From Stenotrophomonas sp. UBA2124 (GTDB lineage Bacteria > Pseudomonadota > Gammaproteobacteria > Xanthomonadales > Xanthomonadaceae): 64,000 nucleotides of DNA. Location: contig DCXY01000044.1 in assembly GCA_002329155.1 (NCBI GenBank), positions 34,092 to 98,091 of the forward strand. The letters run 5' to 3'. The notes under the pieces were generated by a model. It had not been told where the DNA came from and did no database searches. It saw only the letters and a program-made list of their open reading frames with translations. Positions 51,818-62,500 of this stretch are shown here, in pieces (the stretch's first letter is position 1; the number at the start of each line of letters is the position of its first letter). Both the position numbers and the translations under genes were made by a program.

Positions 51818-54646
51818 ATGACGAAAGCACCCGCAGGCAAGGTATCGGTCACCGTTCTTACCACCGCAATCCTGATGGCGCTGCACGCGCTGCCGGCCGC
51901 GGCACAGCAGGCGACACCCACCGGGGACGCCGCCAGCACCCTGGACACGGTGACGGTGAGTGCCTCGCGCGAAACCCAGCGTGACTCCATCGAGGTCAAG
52001 CGCGATGCATCTGTGATTGTCGATGCCGTGGTCAACGATGAGATCGGCGCCCTGCCCGACAACTCGGTAGGTGAAACCCTGGAGCGTGTGGCCGGCGTCA
52101 GCGCCGACCGTTTCAAGGGCTCGGCATCGGAAATATCGGTACGCGGCATGGGCCCGTTCCTGGGCTTTTCCACCGTCAATGGCCGTGAAGTCTCCAGCGG
52201 TAGCGGCGACCGTGCCGTGTCGTTCCAGCAGTTCCCATCGGAGCTGACCAACGGTGTGCTGGTCTACAAGAGCCAGCAGGCGGATTTTGTCGAAGGCGGC
52301 ATTTCGGGTGTGATCGAACTGCGCACCGCGCGCCCGCTCGACATGAAGAAGCGCCGCATCCAGCTGGAAGGCCGTGGCCACTACCAGCCCAATGCCGACC
52401 GCGCTGGCGATGGCCTGGGTTCGCGCTTCTCCGGCTCCTACCTGGACCAGTTCGATACGGCTTATGGCCGCGTCGGTGTGGCACTGGGCTTTGCCAGCAC
52501 CGACAGCTCGGCACCTGAAGATTTCTATACGGCTTCCTCCAGCTTCCGTCCGTGCAACAGCATCAACGGCAGCCCCTCCGGCATCGGTGGTGGCGACTGC
52601 TCCTATAACGCCGGCAGCAGCAACCCCACCTACTTCGTGCCCAACCAGTTCAGCTTCCGCCAGCTGCGCACCGACGACAAGCGCCGTGCCTTCACCGGTG
52701 CACTGCAGTGGCAGCCGAATGACCGCTGGGATATCGCGCTGGATACGCAGCTGTCCAAGCGCAGCTCATTCGAGGACCGCCATGATCTGGTGTTCGCGCA
52801 GGGCCGCCGCGGCATCACCCCGATCGAGATGAACGAGCAGGGTGCGCTGATCAAGTACGCCGGCAACGGCTACCTGGAAAACGTGGGCACCATCCGCAAC
52901 CGCGACGAGAAGTACACCGGCGTGGGCCTGTCCAGCAGCTTCAAGGCCACCGAATCGCTGACCATCAATGGTGACGTGTCCTACTCCAAGACGCATCGCG
53001 AGCAGGTTGACCTGTCCACGCGCCTGCGCAGCAACACGCGCTATGGCGCCGGTGGCCGCGTGGCCTACGTGGTGGACCAGAGCACCGACATTCCGCGCGT
53101 GGACTTCGTCAACGATATCGACCTCAACGATTTCGATGCATTCACCACCAACGGCTATGCACGCCGCCAGGCCGAAGACCGCGTGGACGAAATCAAGGCT
53201 GCGCGCCTTGATCTGACCTGGGACCGCTACGGCACCTGGCACCAGTTCAAGATCGGTGGCCGCGTCTCCGACCATGACCGCGTCACGGATCTGGGCAACA
53301 ACAACAACGTCGATCCGCTGCCGTCCGGTGCTGCCGGCACCGCACTGATGATGGCCGGCAACGCCAATTGCCGCATCGACGGCAATACCGTCAGCAACTG
53401 GGGCAAGGGCAGCGGCACCAACGTCAACAGTTGGGCACAGTTCGATACGCGCTGCCTGTACCAGGCTTTCACCGGTTCCAATGACCTGGGCCCGGTGGCT
53501 GACAAGCGCAGCCCCAATGACCTGGATATCAACGAGCGCATCTACGCCGCCTATGCCATGGGCAGCTTCAGCGGCGAATGGGGCGCAACGCCCATCACCG
53601 GCAACCTGGGCGTGCGGGTAGTGCGCACCGAGGTGGAATCCAAGGGCTATCGCGGTGAGTACACGCTCAAGGCCAGCGGCGACCCGGGCGCGGTCACCTA
53701 CAGGCTCGAACCCATACGGGGCACCATGAACACGGTGAGCATGAAGCACGCCTATACCGACGTGCTGCCCAGCTTCAACATCAGCGCGCAGATGCGCCCG
53801 GACCTGTACCTGAAGGGTGCGGTGTACAAGGCCATTGCCCGTTCCAACATCGAAGACCTTGGCGCAGGCCGCGAGTTCGAGCAGAACATGGACATCACCG
53901 CCACCACCCCGGAACAGGCGCTGGTTGGCTTCGTTGGTGGCAACCCGCGCTTGGAGCCGCTGCAGTCCTGGAACCTGGATCTGTCGCTGGAGTACTACCA
54001 GAACGAGTACACCAGCTACTCGCTGGCGCTGTACTACAAGCAGCTCAAGGCCGGTGCGATCTCCAGCCGTGACAACTCGGTGATCGAGGATGTCGTGGTG
54101 GATGGCATCACCTACCAGGTGCCGGTGGCACAGGACGGCAACAGCAACGAGAAGTCGTACATCCGCGGCTTTGAAGTGTCTGCCAACCACGCCTTCACCT
54201 ACCTGCCGGGTATCTGGAGCGGGCTGGGCCTGCAGTTCAACTACAACTACGCCGAATCCAACTTCGAATATCCCGATCCGTCCTTCACCGACGGCAAGAA
54301 CTACCTGGCCGACTTCACCGACCCGGCCGGCATCGTCGGCCTGTCGCGGCATACCGGCTCGCTGAGCGCGTACTGGGAAGGCGAGGCGCTGTCGCTGCGT
54401 GCGGCCTACAAGTACCGTTCGGGCTACTTCAAGCCGTCCTCGGGCACCGCCAACCGCTATGTGGATGACGTGGGCTTCCTGGACCTGTCGGCCAGCTACA
54501 ACATCAACAAGCATTGGCAGTTGAAGGCGCAGGCCATCAACGTGACCAACTCGCACCAGCTGATGTTCCGCCCGGTGGAGGGCAGCATCGCCGAATCGAG
54601 CTACTTCGGCCGCAGCTACTTCTTCGGCGTGCGGTTCCGCTACTGA
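51818..54646 (+). CDS. TonB-dependent receptor 1 of the polysaccharide locus (Xanthomonas/Caulobacter type)
   Basis: A 942-residue outer-membrane receptor. It has a signal peptide (VTVLTTAILMALHALPAAAQ), a TonB-box-like LDTVTVSASRE, and the plug segment IGALPDNSVGETLERVAGVS with EISVRGMGPFLGFSTVNGRE and GGISGVIELRTARPLD. A large beta-barrel ends in the aromatic FFGVRFRY. This plug pattern marks the TonB-Xanth-Caul carbohydrate receptors. It likely imports oligo-uronides made by the lyases. Its stop overlaps the next gene's start (TGATG), coupling it to an alginate-lyase-family enzyme. Confidence 0.9.
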   Translation: MTKAPAGKVSVTVLTTAILMALHALPAAAQQATPTGDAASTLDTVTVSASRETQRDSIEVKRDASVIVDAVVNDEIGALPDNSVGETLERVAGVSADRFKGSASEISVRGMGPFLGFSTVNGREVSSGSGDRAVSFQQFPSELTNGVLVYKSQQADFVEGGISGVIELRTARPLDMKKRRIQLEGRGHYQPNADRAGDGLGSRFSGSYLDQFDTAYGRVGVALGFASTDSSAPEDFYTASSSFRPCNSINGSPSGIGGGDCSYNAGSSNPTYFVPNQFSFRQLRTDDKRRAFTGALQWQPNDRWDIALDTQLSKRSSFEDRHDLVFAQGRRGITPIEMNEQGALIKYAGNGYLENVGTIRNRDEKYTGVGLSSSFKATESLTINGDVSYSKTHREQVDLSTRLRSNTRYGAGGRVAYVVDQSTDIPRVDFVNDIDLNDFDAFTTNGYARRQAEDRVDEIKAARLDLTWDRYGTWHQFKIGGRVSDHDRVTDLGNNNNVDPLPSGAAGTALMMAGNANCRIDGNTVSNWGKGSGTNVNSWAQFDTRCLYQAFTGSNDLGPVADKRSPNDLDINERIYAAYAMGSFSGEWGATPITGNLGVRVVRTEVESKGYRGEYTLKASGDPGAVTYRLEPIRGTMNTVSMKHAYTDVLPSFNISAQMRPDLYLKGAVYKAIARSNIEDLGAGREFEQNMDITATTPEQALVGFVGGNPRLEPLQSWNLDLSLEYYQNEYTSYSLALYYKQLKAGAISSRDNSVIEDVVVDGITYQVPVAQDGNSNEKSYIRGFEVSANHAFTYLPGIWSGLGLQFNYNYAESNFEYPDPSFTDGKNYLADFTDPAGIVGLSRHTGSLSAYWEGEALSLRAAYKYRSGYFKPSSGTANRYVDDVGFLDLSASYNINKHWQLKAQAINVTNSHQLMFRPVEGSIAESSYFGRSYFFGVRFRY

Positions 54647-55929
54647 TGTCCGCCTCGCGCGCTGTACGAGGCGCGATGGCCCTGGCGGTGGCAGCGTTGC
54701 TGCCCACCGCCCCGGCCCTTGCCTCGGCACCGGTGTGTGACGCGGCAAACGGCCATGCCGCCAGCTTCAACGGCGGCCGGTTGTTCCTGTGGCGGCCGGA
54801 CTGGCTGAAACAGACACAGCAACGCATCGACAGCGATGCCAGCCTAGCGCCTGCGCGTGCGGCACTGTTGAAGGCTGCCGACGCGGCGCTGGCGCATCCG
54901 CTGTACACCGTCACCGACAAGACCCGGCTACCGGCCAGCGGTGACAAGCACGACTACATGAGCATGGGCCCCTACTGGTGGCCTGACCCGGCCAAACCCG
55001 ATGGCCTGCCGTACCAGCGGCGCGATGGCCGCTTCAATCCCGAACGTGATTCCGACGCCTTCGATGTGACCCGCCTGGAGGCGATGAGCAGCGATGTGCA
55101 GGCGCTGACGCTGGCGTACTACTTCACCGGCGAACAACGCTACGCGCAGAAGGCCGTGCAGCAGCTGCGCACTTGGTTCCTGGCGCCCGCCACGCGCATG
55201 AACCCCAATCTCGACCACGGGCAGGCCATTCCGGGCCGCGTGGCCGGGCGTGCCGAAGGCGTGATCGACGCGCATCGCCTGCCACGGGTCATTGAATCCA
55301 TCGGCGTGCTGCAGCAGGCCGGGAAACTGGATGCGCAGGAGCTGGATGGCCTGAAGCGCTGGTTCGGCGATCTGGCGCGGTGGATGCAGACCAGCAAGAT
55401 TGGCAAGGAAGAGCGTGCCGCACGCAACAACCACGGCCTGTACTACGACACCTTGCTCACCCACTTCGCACTGTTCTCGGGTGATGCGGCATTGGCCGCG
55501 CGCGTGGCCGAGCGCGCCAAGGTGGCCCGCTTCGCCGCGCAGATCGGTTCCAACGGCGCGCTGCCCGAAGAGCTGGAGCGCACGCGCTCCATGCACTACG
55601 TCACCTGGACCTTGAATGCCGCCTACGACCTGGCCGATATCGGCCGTTGCGTGGGTGTGGACCTGTGGGACTACCGTGCCCGCAATGGGCACGGTGACCT
55701 GCGCAAGGCCACCGATTTCATCGCCGCATACAGCAGCGACGTGAGCCGCTGGCCGTACCCCGAGTTGAACAAGGCCGACACGCTGGACTACTACAAGGCC
55801 ATGCTGCGCGCGAGCCAGCAGTGGGGCGGGGCAGCCTATGCCGATGGCGCAGCCAGCCTGCGCAAGGGCAATGAAGCCTCGGAGTGGAACCTGCTGATTC
55901 CGGTGCCGCAGGCCGCTGCGAACGAGTGA
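54646..55929 (+). CDS. Alginate-lyase-family protein (PF05426 type)
   Basis: A 427-residue protein with a signal peptide (AVRGAMALAVAALLPTAPALA), so probably periplasmic. It carries the family motif HDYMSMGPYWWPDPAKPDGLPY (first half HDYMSMGPYWWPDP) with RRDGRFNPE, the active-site region ARNNHGLYYDTLLTHFALF and LERTRSMHYVTWTL. Relatives cleave beta-1,4-linked uronic-acid polymers (alginate or glucuronan) by beta-elimination in an alpha/alpha-barrel. The exact polymer is unknown; PL38-like membership is my recollection and was not checked. It is translationally coupled to TonB receptor 1. Confidence 0.85.
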   Translation: MSASRAVRGAMALAVAALLPTAPALASAPVCDAANGHAASFNGGRLFLWRPDWLKQTQQRIDSDASLAPARAALLKAADAALAHPLYTVTDKTRLPASGDKHDYMSMGPYWWPDPAKPDGLPYQRRDGRFNPERDSDAFDVTRLEAMSSDVQALTLAYYFTGEQRYAQKAVQQLRTWFLAPATRMNPNLDHGQAIPGRVAGRAEGVIDAHRLPRVIESIGVLQQAGKLDAQELDGLKRWFGDLARWMQTSKIGKEERAARNNHGLYYDTLLTHFALFSGDAALAARVAERAKVARFAAQIGSNGALPEELERTRSMHYVTWTLNAAYDLADIGRCVGVDLWDYRARNGHGDLRKATDFIAAYSSDVSRWPYPELNKADTLDYYKAMLRASQQWGGAAYADGAASLRKGNEASEWNLLIPVPQAAANE

Positions 55930-56370
55930 GTCGTGGCGTGGTGTGGGCAGGCATGGTGCCGGTGAGCGCGGCACTCAGCTGCAGCCGGTGAGCCCCGCGC
56001 GCCCGTAGCTGCCCGGCCGTGCCCCGCTAGCGCCTTTCCCGGACATTAAGAGCCCCTCTCCCGCACGCGGGAGAGGGGTTGGGGTGAGGGCAACGAAGTC
56101 AGATGGAATGAATGCGCTGCGAGTGGCATCCAGAGGTGGACTTCATCCCCCAAAACACCGGTAGCTGCCCTTCATCCGCCCCTTCGGAGCACCTTCCCCA
56201 AAAGGGGGCTAGATCCCGCAGACGGGAGAAGGGAGTGATTCCCACCTTCCTGTCTCCCTGCCGGTTCGGTTGAGGTTCGACCTTGATCAGGCTTGTCGTA
56301 GGGAAGGGGCCTTGTCGGAAAAGTGCCGGCACAGCATGGCTGTGCTCCACCAAGGCGGGCACACGACACA
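55930..56370. repeat. Intergenic region with one clear hairpin
   Basis: Part of the 667-base gap before TonB receptor 2. A strong hairpin, CCCCTCTCCCGC-ac-GCGGGAGAGGGG, spans about 56053-56078 and continues into GTTGGGGTGAGGG. A second, badly decayed copy seems to lie around 56190-56235. No gene is supported. Confidence 0.6.
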
Positions 56371-56387
56371 TTGACCATCGGTGTCAT
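56371..56387 (+). promoter_or_regulatory. Distal operator-like motif upstream of TonB receptor 2
   Basis: TTGACCATCGGTGTCAT matches the site at 51735 except at its first base. It lies 210-226 bases before the receptor start. Confidence 0.6.
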
Positions 56388-56515
56388 CCTGATGGAAGTA
56401 CCACTTCTGGCTCCCCGTCTGTTCCCAAGATGTCCATAGGACAAGGGTTTTCGGCGGCTGAGCCCTCTGCTGCGCTGCAAGATGCCGAGCCTTCACACTC
56501 CTGTTACTTTCGGTT

Positions 56516-56532
56516 TTGACTAGCGGTGTCAT
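56516..56532 (+). promoter_or_regulatory. Proximal operator-like motif upstream of TonB receptor 2
   Basis: TTGACTAGCGGTGTCAT belongs to the same motif family (WTGAC-N3-CGGTGTCAT). It lies 65-81 bases before the start, the same distance as the site of receptor 1. Confidence 0.65.
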
Positions 56533-56596
56533 CCGACATTTGGCACCTCCGGGCAAGCCGCTGTATCGCATGTAACCCTTTGGAGAGAGGAAGGAC

Positions 56597-59386
56597 ATGG
56601 ATCCACGTATCGCGAAGAAAAAGACACCGGTTACCTTGCTGGCCCTAGGCATCAGCCTGGCGCTGCAGGCCGGTTCCGTCGCCGCCCAGGATGCCGGCTC
56701 CGCCGCCACCGATCTGGACGCCGTCACCGTTACCGGCTACCGCGCCAGCGTCGAGAAGGCGATGGACATCAAGCGCGGCGAGACCGGTATGGTCGATGCC
56801 ATCGTTGCCGAGGACATCGGCAAGTTCCCGGACAGCAACCTGGCCGAATCGCTGCAGCGCATCCCCGGCGTGGTCATCACCCGTGACGGCGGCGAAGGCC
56901 GCAACATCTCGGTGCGTGGCCTGGGCCCGGATTTCACCCGCGTGCGCATCAACGGGCTGGAAGCACTGAGCACCGTCGGCAGCAGTGACGGGCAGGGCGG
57001 CACCAACCGTGGCCGTGGCTTCGACTTCAACGTGTTCGCCTCGGACCTGTTCACCCAACTGGTGGCGCGCAAGACCGCCTCGGCCGACGTGGAAGAGGGC
57101 TCGCTGGGCGCGACCGTGGACCTGCGCACCGCGCGCCCGTTCGACTATGACGGCTTCACCGCCGTGGCCAACGTGCAGGCTGGCTACAACGATGCCTCGC
57201 AGAAGGCCATGCCGCGCTTCGCCGGCCTGCTGTCCAACACCTGGGCAGATGGCAAGTTTGGCGCGTTGCTGTCGGTGGCTTACTCCGAGCGTGAAACGGT
57301 GGAGGAGGGCACGGGTACGGTGCGTTGGGCCAATGCTCTGGCCAACACGCCAACCAACACGGGCAATCCCAACGGTGTCGGATTTGCAGGCTGCTCCAAC
57401 GGCTCGGCACCGTATCCCGCAGTGTGCAGCAATCAGGTCTACACGCCGCGCTTCCCGCGCTACACGCTGATGGAGCACGACCAGAAGCGTCTGGGCGTGA
57501 CCGGCGCGCTGCAGTTCAAGCCCAGCGACCGCACTACCTTCAGCCTGGATGCGCTGTATTCCAAGATCGACGCCAAGCGCGATGAGAAGTACATCGAGGC
57601 CAATGGCCTGAGCAAGACAGGTACCGATGGAAAGGCGCAGATCGTGGTCAACGATGGCGAGATCCGTGATGGCGCGCTGGTCTACGCCACCATGGACAAC
57701 GTGGACATCCGCGCCGAGAACCGCCACGACGAGTGGAGCACCGAGTTCTACCAGATCAGCCTGGACGGCGAGCACAAGCTCACCGACGACTTCACCATCA
57801 CCGGCAAGATCGGCACCTCGCGTTCCAAGCACGACAACCCCATCCAGGCCACGGTCATGATGGACAAGTTGAACGTCAAGGGCTACAGCTACGACTACCG
57901 TGGCAACGCCAACAAGCCGGTCTTCAACTACGGTATCGACCCGCTGGACCCGAGCGGCTGGACGCTGTCCACCGTGCGCCTGCGCCAGAACTACGTCACC
58001 AACGATTTCGACAACGGCAACCTGGAATTCTCGTGGGTGATGGGGCCGTCGTTCACGCTTGAAGGTGGCATCCAGGCCAAGAACTTCAGCTTCGATTCGA
58101 TGGAGCGCCGCCGCGGTGCCAACGAAACCCTCGTGCCGACCTTCAACGGCAGCAAGATCGTGCCGATCAACATGACCGAGCTGGCCAGCCTCAACGGCCT
58201 GGCCGGTGCACCGGGCAAGTGGGTGGTGCCGAACTTCAACGGCATCGCCAACGAGTTCGACATCCTCAGCGACAGCGGCACCTATGCGCTGATCGACTAC
58301 GCCGCCAGCATCCGCAGCGTGCAGGAGCAGGACCGCGGTGCGTGGTTGATGGGCAAGTTCGGTTTCGACGTTGGCTCGATTCCGGTGTCCGGCAACCTGG
58401 GCGCGCGCTATGTGAAGACCAAGCAGACCTCCAGCGGCATGGCCACCATCGGCGGCAAGCCGGTGGCCACCACGGTGACGCGCGAGTACAACGATTTCCT
58501 GCCGGCGTTGAACCTGGTGGCCGAGATCACGCCTGATTTCCTGGTGCGCTTCGGCGCGGCCAAGGTGATGAGCCGCCCGGGCCTGGGCAGCCTGACTCCG
58601 GGCGTCACCGTCAGCGTCAGCGGCAGCGCCAAGACCGTCAGCGGCGGCAACCCGGCGCTGGATCCGGTGCGTGCCAAGACCGCCGACCTGGGCTTCGAGT
58701 GGTACTTCAACGAAGGCGCGATGCTGGGCGTGGCGCTGTTCTACAAGGACATCGAGAGCTTCATCCAGAACACCCGCGAGACCCGTCCGTACAACACGAG
58801 CGGCCTGCCGGCGAGCCTGCTGGACAACCTCAACGCCAGCCCCACCGACGACTTCGTGTTCAGCACCCCGGTCAACACTCCCGGTGGCGACCTGACCGGC
58901 GTGGAGTTCAACTACACCCAGCCCTTCAGCTTCCTGCCGGGCAAGTGGTCGAACACGGGCGTGCAGCTGAACTACACCTACGTGGAATCCAAGATCCAGT
59001 ACGTGACCAGCAGCGGCGCCATGGCGCAGAAGGCGGACCTGACCGGCCTGTCCAAGAACGCGTGGAATGCCACGCTGTTCTACGAAGGCGACAGCTGGTC
59101 CGGGCGCGTGTCGGCCACCAACCGCGACGACTACCTGATCCAGGTGCCGGGCACGGAGAAGGGCTTCGACAGCGATGGCCTGGGCGTGCATGGCCAGAGT
59201 GGCACCACCTTCGTCGATGCGTCGATTCACTACCGCATCAGCGACCAGCTGGAAATCAGCCTGGAAGGCGCCAACCTGACCAACGAGGCGCAGGAGTCGT
59301 GGGTGTCCAACCCGGGCGTCGCGCTGCCGCTGGAATACAGCCAGACCGGCCGCCAGTACACGCTGGGCCTGCGTTACAAGTTCTGA
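56597..59386 (+). CDS. TonB-dependent receptor 2 of the polysaccharide locus (Xanthomonas/Caulobacter type)
   Basis: A 929-residue outer-membrane receptor with a signal peptide (LLALGISLALQAGSVAAQ). The plug has LDAVTVTGYRASVEKAMDIK, VAEDIGKFPDSNLAESLQRIPG, GRNISVRGLGPDFTRVRING and EEGSLGATVDLRTARPFDYD, diagnostic of TonB-Xanth-Caul receptors. The barrel ends GRQYTLGLRYKF. A strong GAGAGGAAGGA ribosome site precedes the ATG. It is only distantly similar to receptor 1 and probably takes a different product of the same polymer. The LamG protein gene follows 137 bases later. Confidence 0.92.
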   Translation: MDPRIAKKKTPVTLLALGISLALQAGSVAAQDAGSAATDLDAVTVTGYRASVEKAMDIKRGETGMVDAIVAEDIGKFPDSNLAESLQRIPGVVITRDGGEGRNISVRGLGPDFTRVRINGLEALSTVGSSDGQGGTNRGRGFDFNVFASDLFTQLVARKTASADVEEGSLGATVDLRTARPFDYDGFTAVANVQAGYNDASQKAMPRFAGLLSNTWADGKFGALLSVAYSERETVEEGTGTVRWANALANTPTNTGNPNGVGFAGCSNGSAPYPAVCSNQVYTPRFPRYTLMEHDQKRLGVTGALQFKPSDRTTFSLDALYSKIDAKRDEKYIEANGLSKTGTDGKAQIVVNDGEIRDGALVYATMDNVDIRAENRHDEWSTEFYQISLDGEHKLTDDFTITGKIGTSRSKHDNPIQATVMMDKLNVKGYSYDYRGNANKPVFNYGIDPLDPSGWTLSTVRLRQNYVTNDFDNGNLEFSWVMGPSFTLEGGIQAKNFSFDSMERRRGANETLVPTFNGSKIVPINMTELASLNGLAGAPGKWVVPNFNGIANEFDILSDSGTYALIDYAASIRSVQEQDRGAWLMGKFGFDVGSIPVSGNLGARYVKTKQTSSGMATIGGKPVATTVTREYNDFLPALNLVAEITPDFLVRFGAAKVMSRPGLGSLTPGVTVSVSGSAKTVSGGNPALDPVRAKTADLGFEWYFNEGAMLGVALFYKDIESFIQNTRETRPYNTSGLPASLLDNLNASPTDDFVFSTPVNTPGGDLTGVEFNYTQPFSFLPGKWSNTGVQLNYTYVESKIQYVTSSGAMAQKADLTGLSKNAWNATLFYEGDSWSGRVSATNRDDYLIQVPGTEKGFDSDGLGVHGQSGTTFVDASIHYRISDQLEISLEGANLTNEAQESWVSNPGVALPLEYSQTGRQYTLGLRYKF

Positions 59387-59523
59387 TGCAGCACCCGCCC
59401 CGGCGCAATGCCGGGGCGGTCCAATGAGGGTGCGACGCTGGAAGTGCAGACGCGTTGGCGTCGCAGACTTGGCCCACCGCGTGCGGAAGGCAACAATCAC
59501 CGTACGCCTCCAAGAGAAGCACG

Positions 59524-62500
59524 ATGTCCGCTCGTCCCAAGGCAATACCTCTTCGCCCCTTGCTGTTGGCAACTGCGCTGCTGGCTGCTCTCCCGGCCGC
59601 AGCGCAGGCTTCTTCGCCGGAACTGTTGTTCCGGGTCTCGGCGGACACGGGCTTTGCCGCCGACCACGCGGCGGGCGATGCGGTGCCCAACTTCCAGGAC
59701 AAGGTGGCGCTGGTGGACGACGGCGCGCATGGCCGTGCCATCCAGTGGCAGGACGACGGCGTGCTGTCGTGGAACGCACCGGGCAACATCCGCGCCGAAC
59801 GCGGCACGCTCGCCTTCTTTTGGCGCTCACGCTACGCGGTGGGAGAAGCGCCGTTCGTGATCTTCCGTGTCGGCTACGCCGACCACAGCAGCTGGGACAT
59901 GGCGTGGTTGCGCATCGACTGGAACGGCCACGGCTTCGATGCCTTCGTCACCGATGCCAACCTCGCGCGCAGCCGTGTTTCATTCAAGCTGGACGCGAAC
60001 CCAAGCCCGGCGCAATGGCAGCACATCGCCTTCGCATGGGATGAGGACAAGGGCGTGCGCCTGTACGTCGATGGCCGCGAGGTGGCACGCAATGACGCCA
60101 CGGGTGACTTCGACGCGGCGCTGGATCAGCTGGGCCTGGCCGGGCGCGTGATGGCGCCGTACCAGGTGCAGAGCCGCTACAACTTCCTGCGCGGCAGCGA
60201 CTTCGACGAGATCCGCGTGTACGACCGCATGCTGGATGCCGCCGCGGTATCCGCGCTTGCGCGCAATGCCGAGCCGCGCAGTGGCGAAACCGCCACCGCA
60301 TCGCAGCGTGCCTGGTGGCACCGCTTTGGCTGGGAAGGTGCCGCGCCGCCGGTGTTGTCCACGCCGGTGACGACGATCCGCAAGGTCGAGTTCGCCGACA
60401 CCAAGGACCTGAAGCAGTGGATGTGGAAGGGCACCGACGGCATCGCCGAGACCACCTGGCCAGGCGTCTACAACCGATCGCGCCTGCCGGGACGCAATGA
60501 CTATTTTCAGCTGCCCGACTGGAACACCTATGTCGAAGGCGGCAAGCAGCTAGACCTTACCGTGCCACAGGACGAACGCATCAACCGCGTGGAAATTCGT
60601 GGCGCCGCGTTCGGCACGTTGAGCGGAACCGCTGGGCCGTTGTTCAAGCGCAGCGAAGGCGTGGTGCGCAGTGTGGATATATTCGCCGAACAGCAGGGCG
60701 GGGCGCTGCACTTCCGCAACGATGTGCAGGAGACGCCGATCCAGGAAATCTGGGGCTACCACGTCAGCGATGCCGCCGAGCCGGAAGGTACGGTCAAGCA
60801 GCGTTACATCATCGACAGCAGCGTGGTGCCGGACTACACCAACGTAGCCACGCTGCGTGACTACATCAACGGCCGCTTTGCGCCGGATGAGCGCAGCACG
60901 GTGATGGCGCTGCCCAAGGGGGCGGGTTCACGCAAGCGTGCCGCCGACTGCGCGTTGGTCACATCCATGCCCATCGTGCATGTGCTGGTGCCGTCGGGTG
61001 TGGGTGACGCACCGGCGGCGCAGCCGCTGATCCGTAGCTGGGCCTACAGCTGGGAGAACATGCATGACGGTCTGGACGGTGTGGCCATCGATCTTCCCGC
61101 GCTCGACCTGCCGGCCACGCACGATGGCCTGATTCCGTTGAACATCCGCATCAAGGACCCGATCTGGCCGGCACGCGACATGATCGATGTGTCCGTGTCG
61201 GTGCGGCCCAATGAAGCGCGCACGCTGTGGCTGGATCTGCGCGACCGCATCCTCACCACCGACAGCCTGTGGCTGAGCATCGCCTCGGCGGCGCCGGGCT
61301 TCAATGTCGCCGCGCTGGATGGCGGCGAAGTGCGGCTGGTGTTCAAGGACCGCAAGGAGGCGTTGAAGGAACACGTTGCCGACCGCTTCAACCAGGTGCG
61401 TGACAACTGGGGCTTCCTGGTCGAGGAACACACAACGTCCAAGCGCCAACGGTTGTATGCGCGCGTGTATGCCGATCTCAGTGATCTGCTGCGCGTGGAC
61501 CCCGACCACGCGCTCGGCCGGCTGTACTGGAACTACATCAGCTACAACAGCCAGGGCCGACCGCCTTACGCCTTGCCGGAGCCGCCAAAGGGTGTGCCGG
61601 CATGGGCGTTCTACCAGCTGGAAGACCTCAAGCGCGTGCGCCATTTCATCGACTGGTGGATCGACAACCGGCAGGTGGCGTACGGCGATTTCGGCGGCGG
61701 CATCTCGGACGACTCCGACCTGGTGCAGCAGTGGCCGGGGCTGGCGCTGATGGGTGTCACGCCGGAGCGGCTCAACGCTTCGCTCACCGCGCTGTCCGAT
61801 GCCGTCTACAAGAATGGCATGTTCGCCAACGGCTTGAGCACCATCGAGACCGATGAACTGCATTCGTACGAGGAAGGCATCAACGCCAACAGCGCGATGC
61901 TCTACCTCAACTGGGGTGATCCGCTCACGGTGGAGCGCCTGATGGAAACGGTGAAGGCGTTCGACGAGCGCATCATCCTGCCCAATCCGCAGGGGCACCT
62001 GCTGTTCTCCAGCAACTGGTTTGGCGGCAACAAGGTGTACCGAGAGCCGAACTGGCAGTGGCAGAAGCCGTACTCGTTCCCGGCGCTGCACCCGGCGTTC
62101 CTGATGGGCGAATACAATGCCGACCCGACCGGCCGCAAGCTGGTGACCGGGCTGGCGGACAGCTATCTGGCGCACGCCTACACCGACGACAAGGGCCGCT
62201 GGGCGCTGCCGAACGAGATCAACTGGGCCACCGGCAAGACCCGCGGCGGCGAATTGAATCAGGGTTCGGGTGGTGGTGACACCCTGCACACATTCTGGGC
62301 AGCGTGGCGCTGGAGCGGTGACGACAAGTACCTCAAGGCGCTGGACTACCGCGTGGCGCGGGGCGGGCCAGGTGCCTTGTCCAATCTCGGTGAGAACGTC
62401 ATGGATGTGCTGGGCAGGCAGCAGGCGTGGGGGCCGCAGTTGGTCGCCGACGCGGATGCCAATGCCGGCGGCTTCGCCAACATCAGCGCCTGGCAGCTTA

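Noticed and set aside
56645..59830. A 1,061-codon open frame antisense to TonB receptor 2
   Set aside because: It mirrors the codon bias of the receptor gene and shows no domain, signal peptide or ribosome site.
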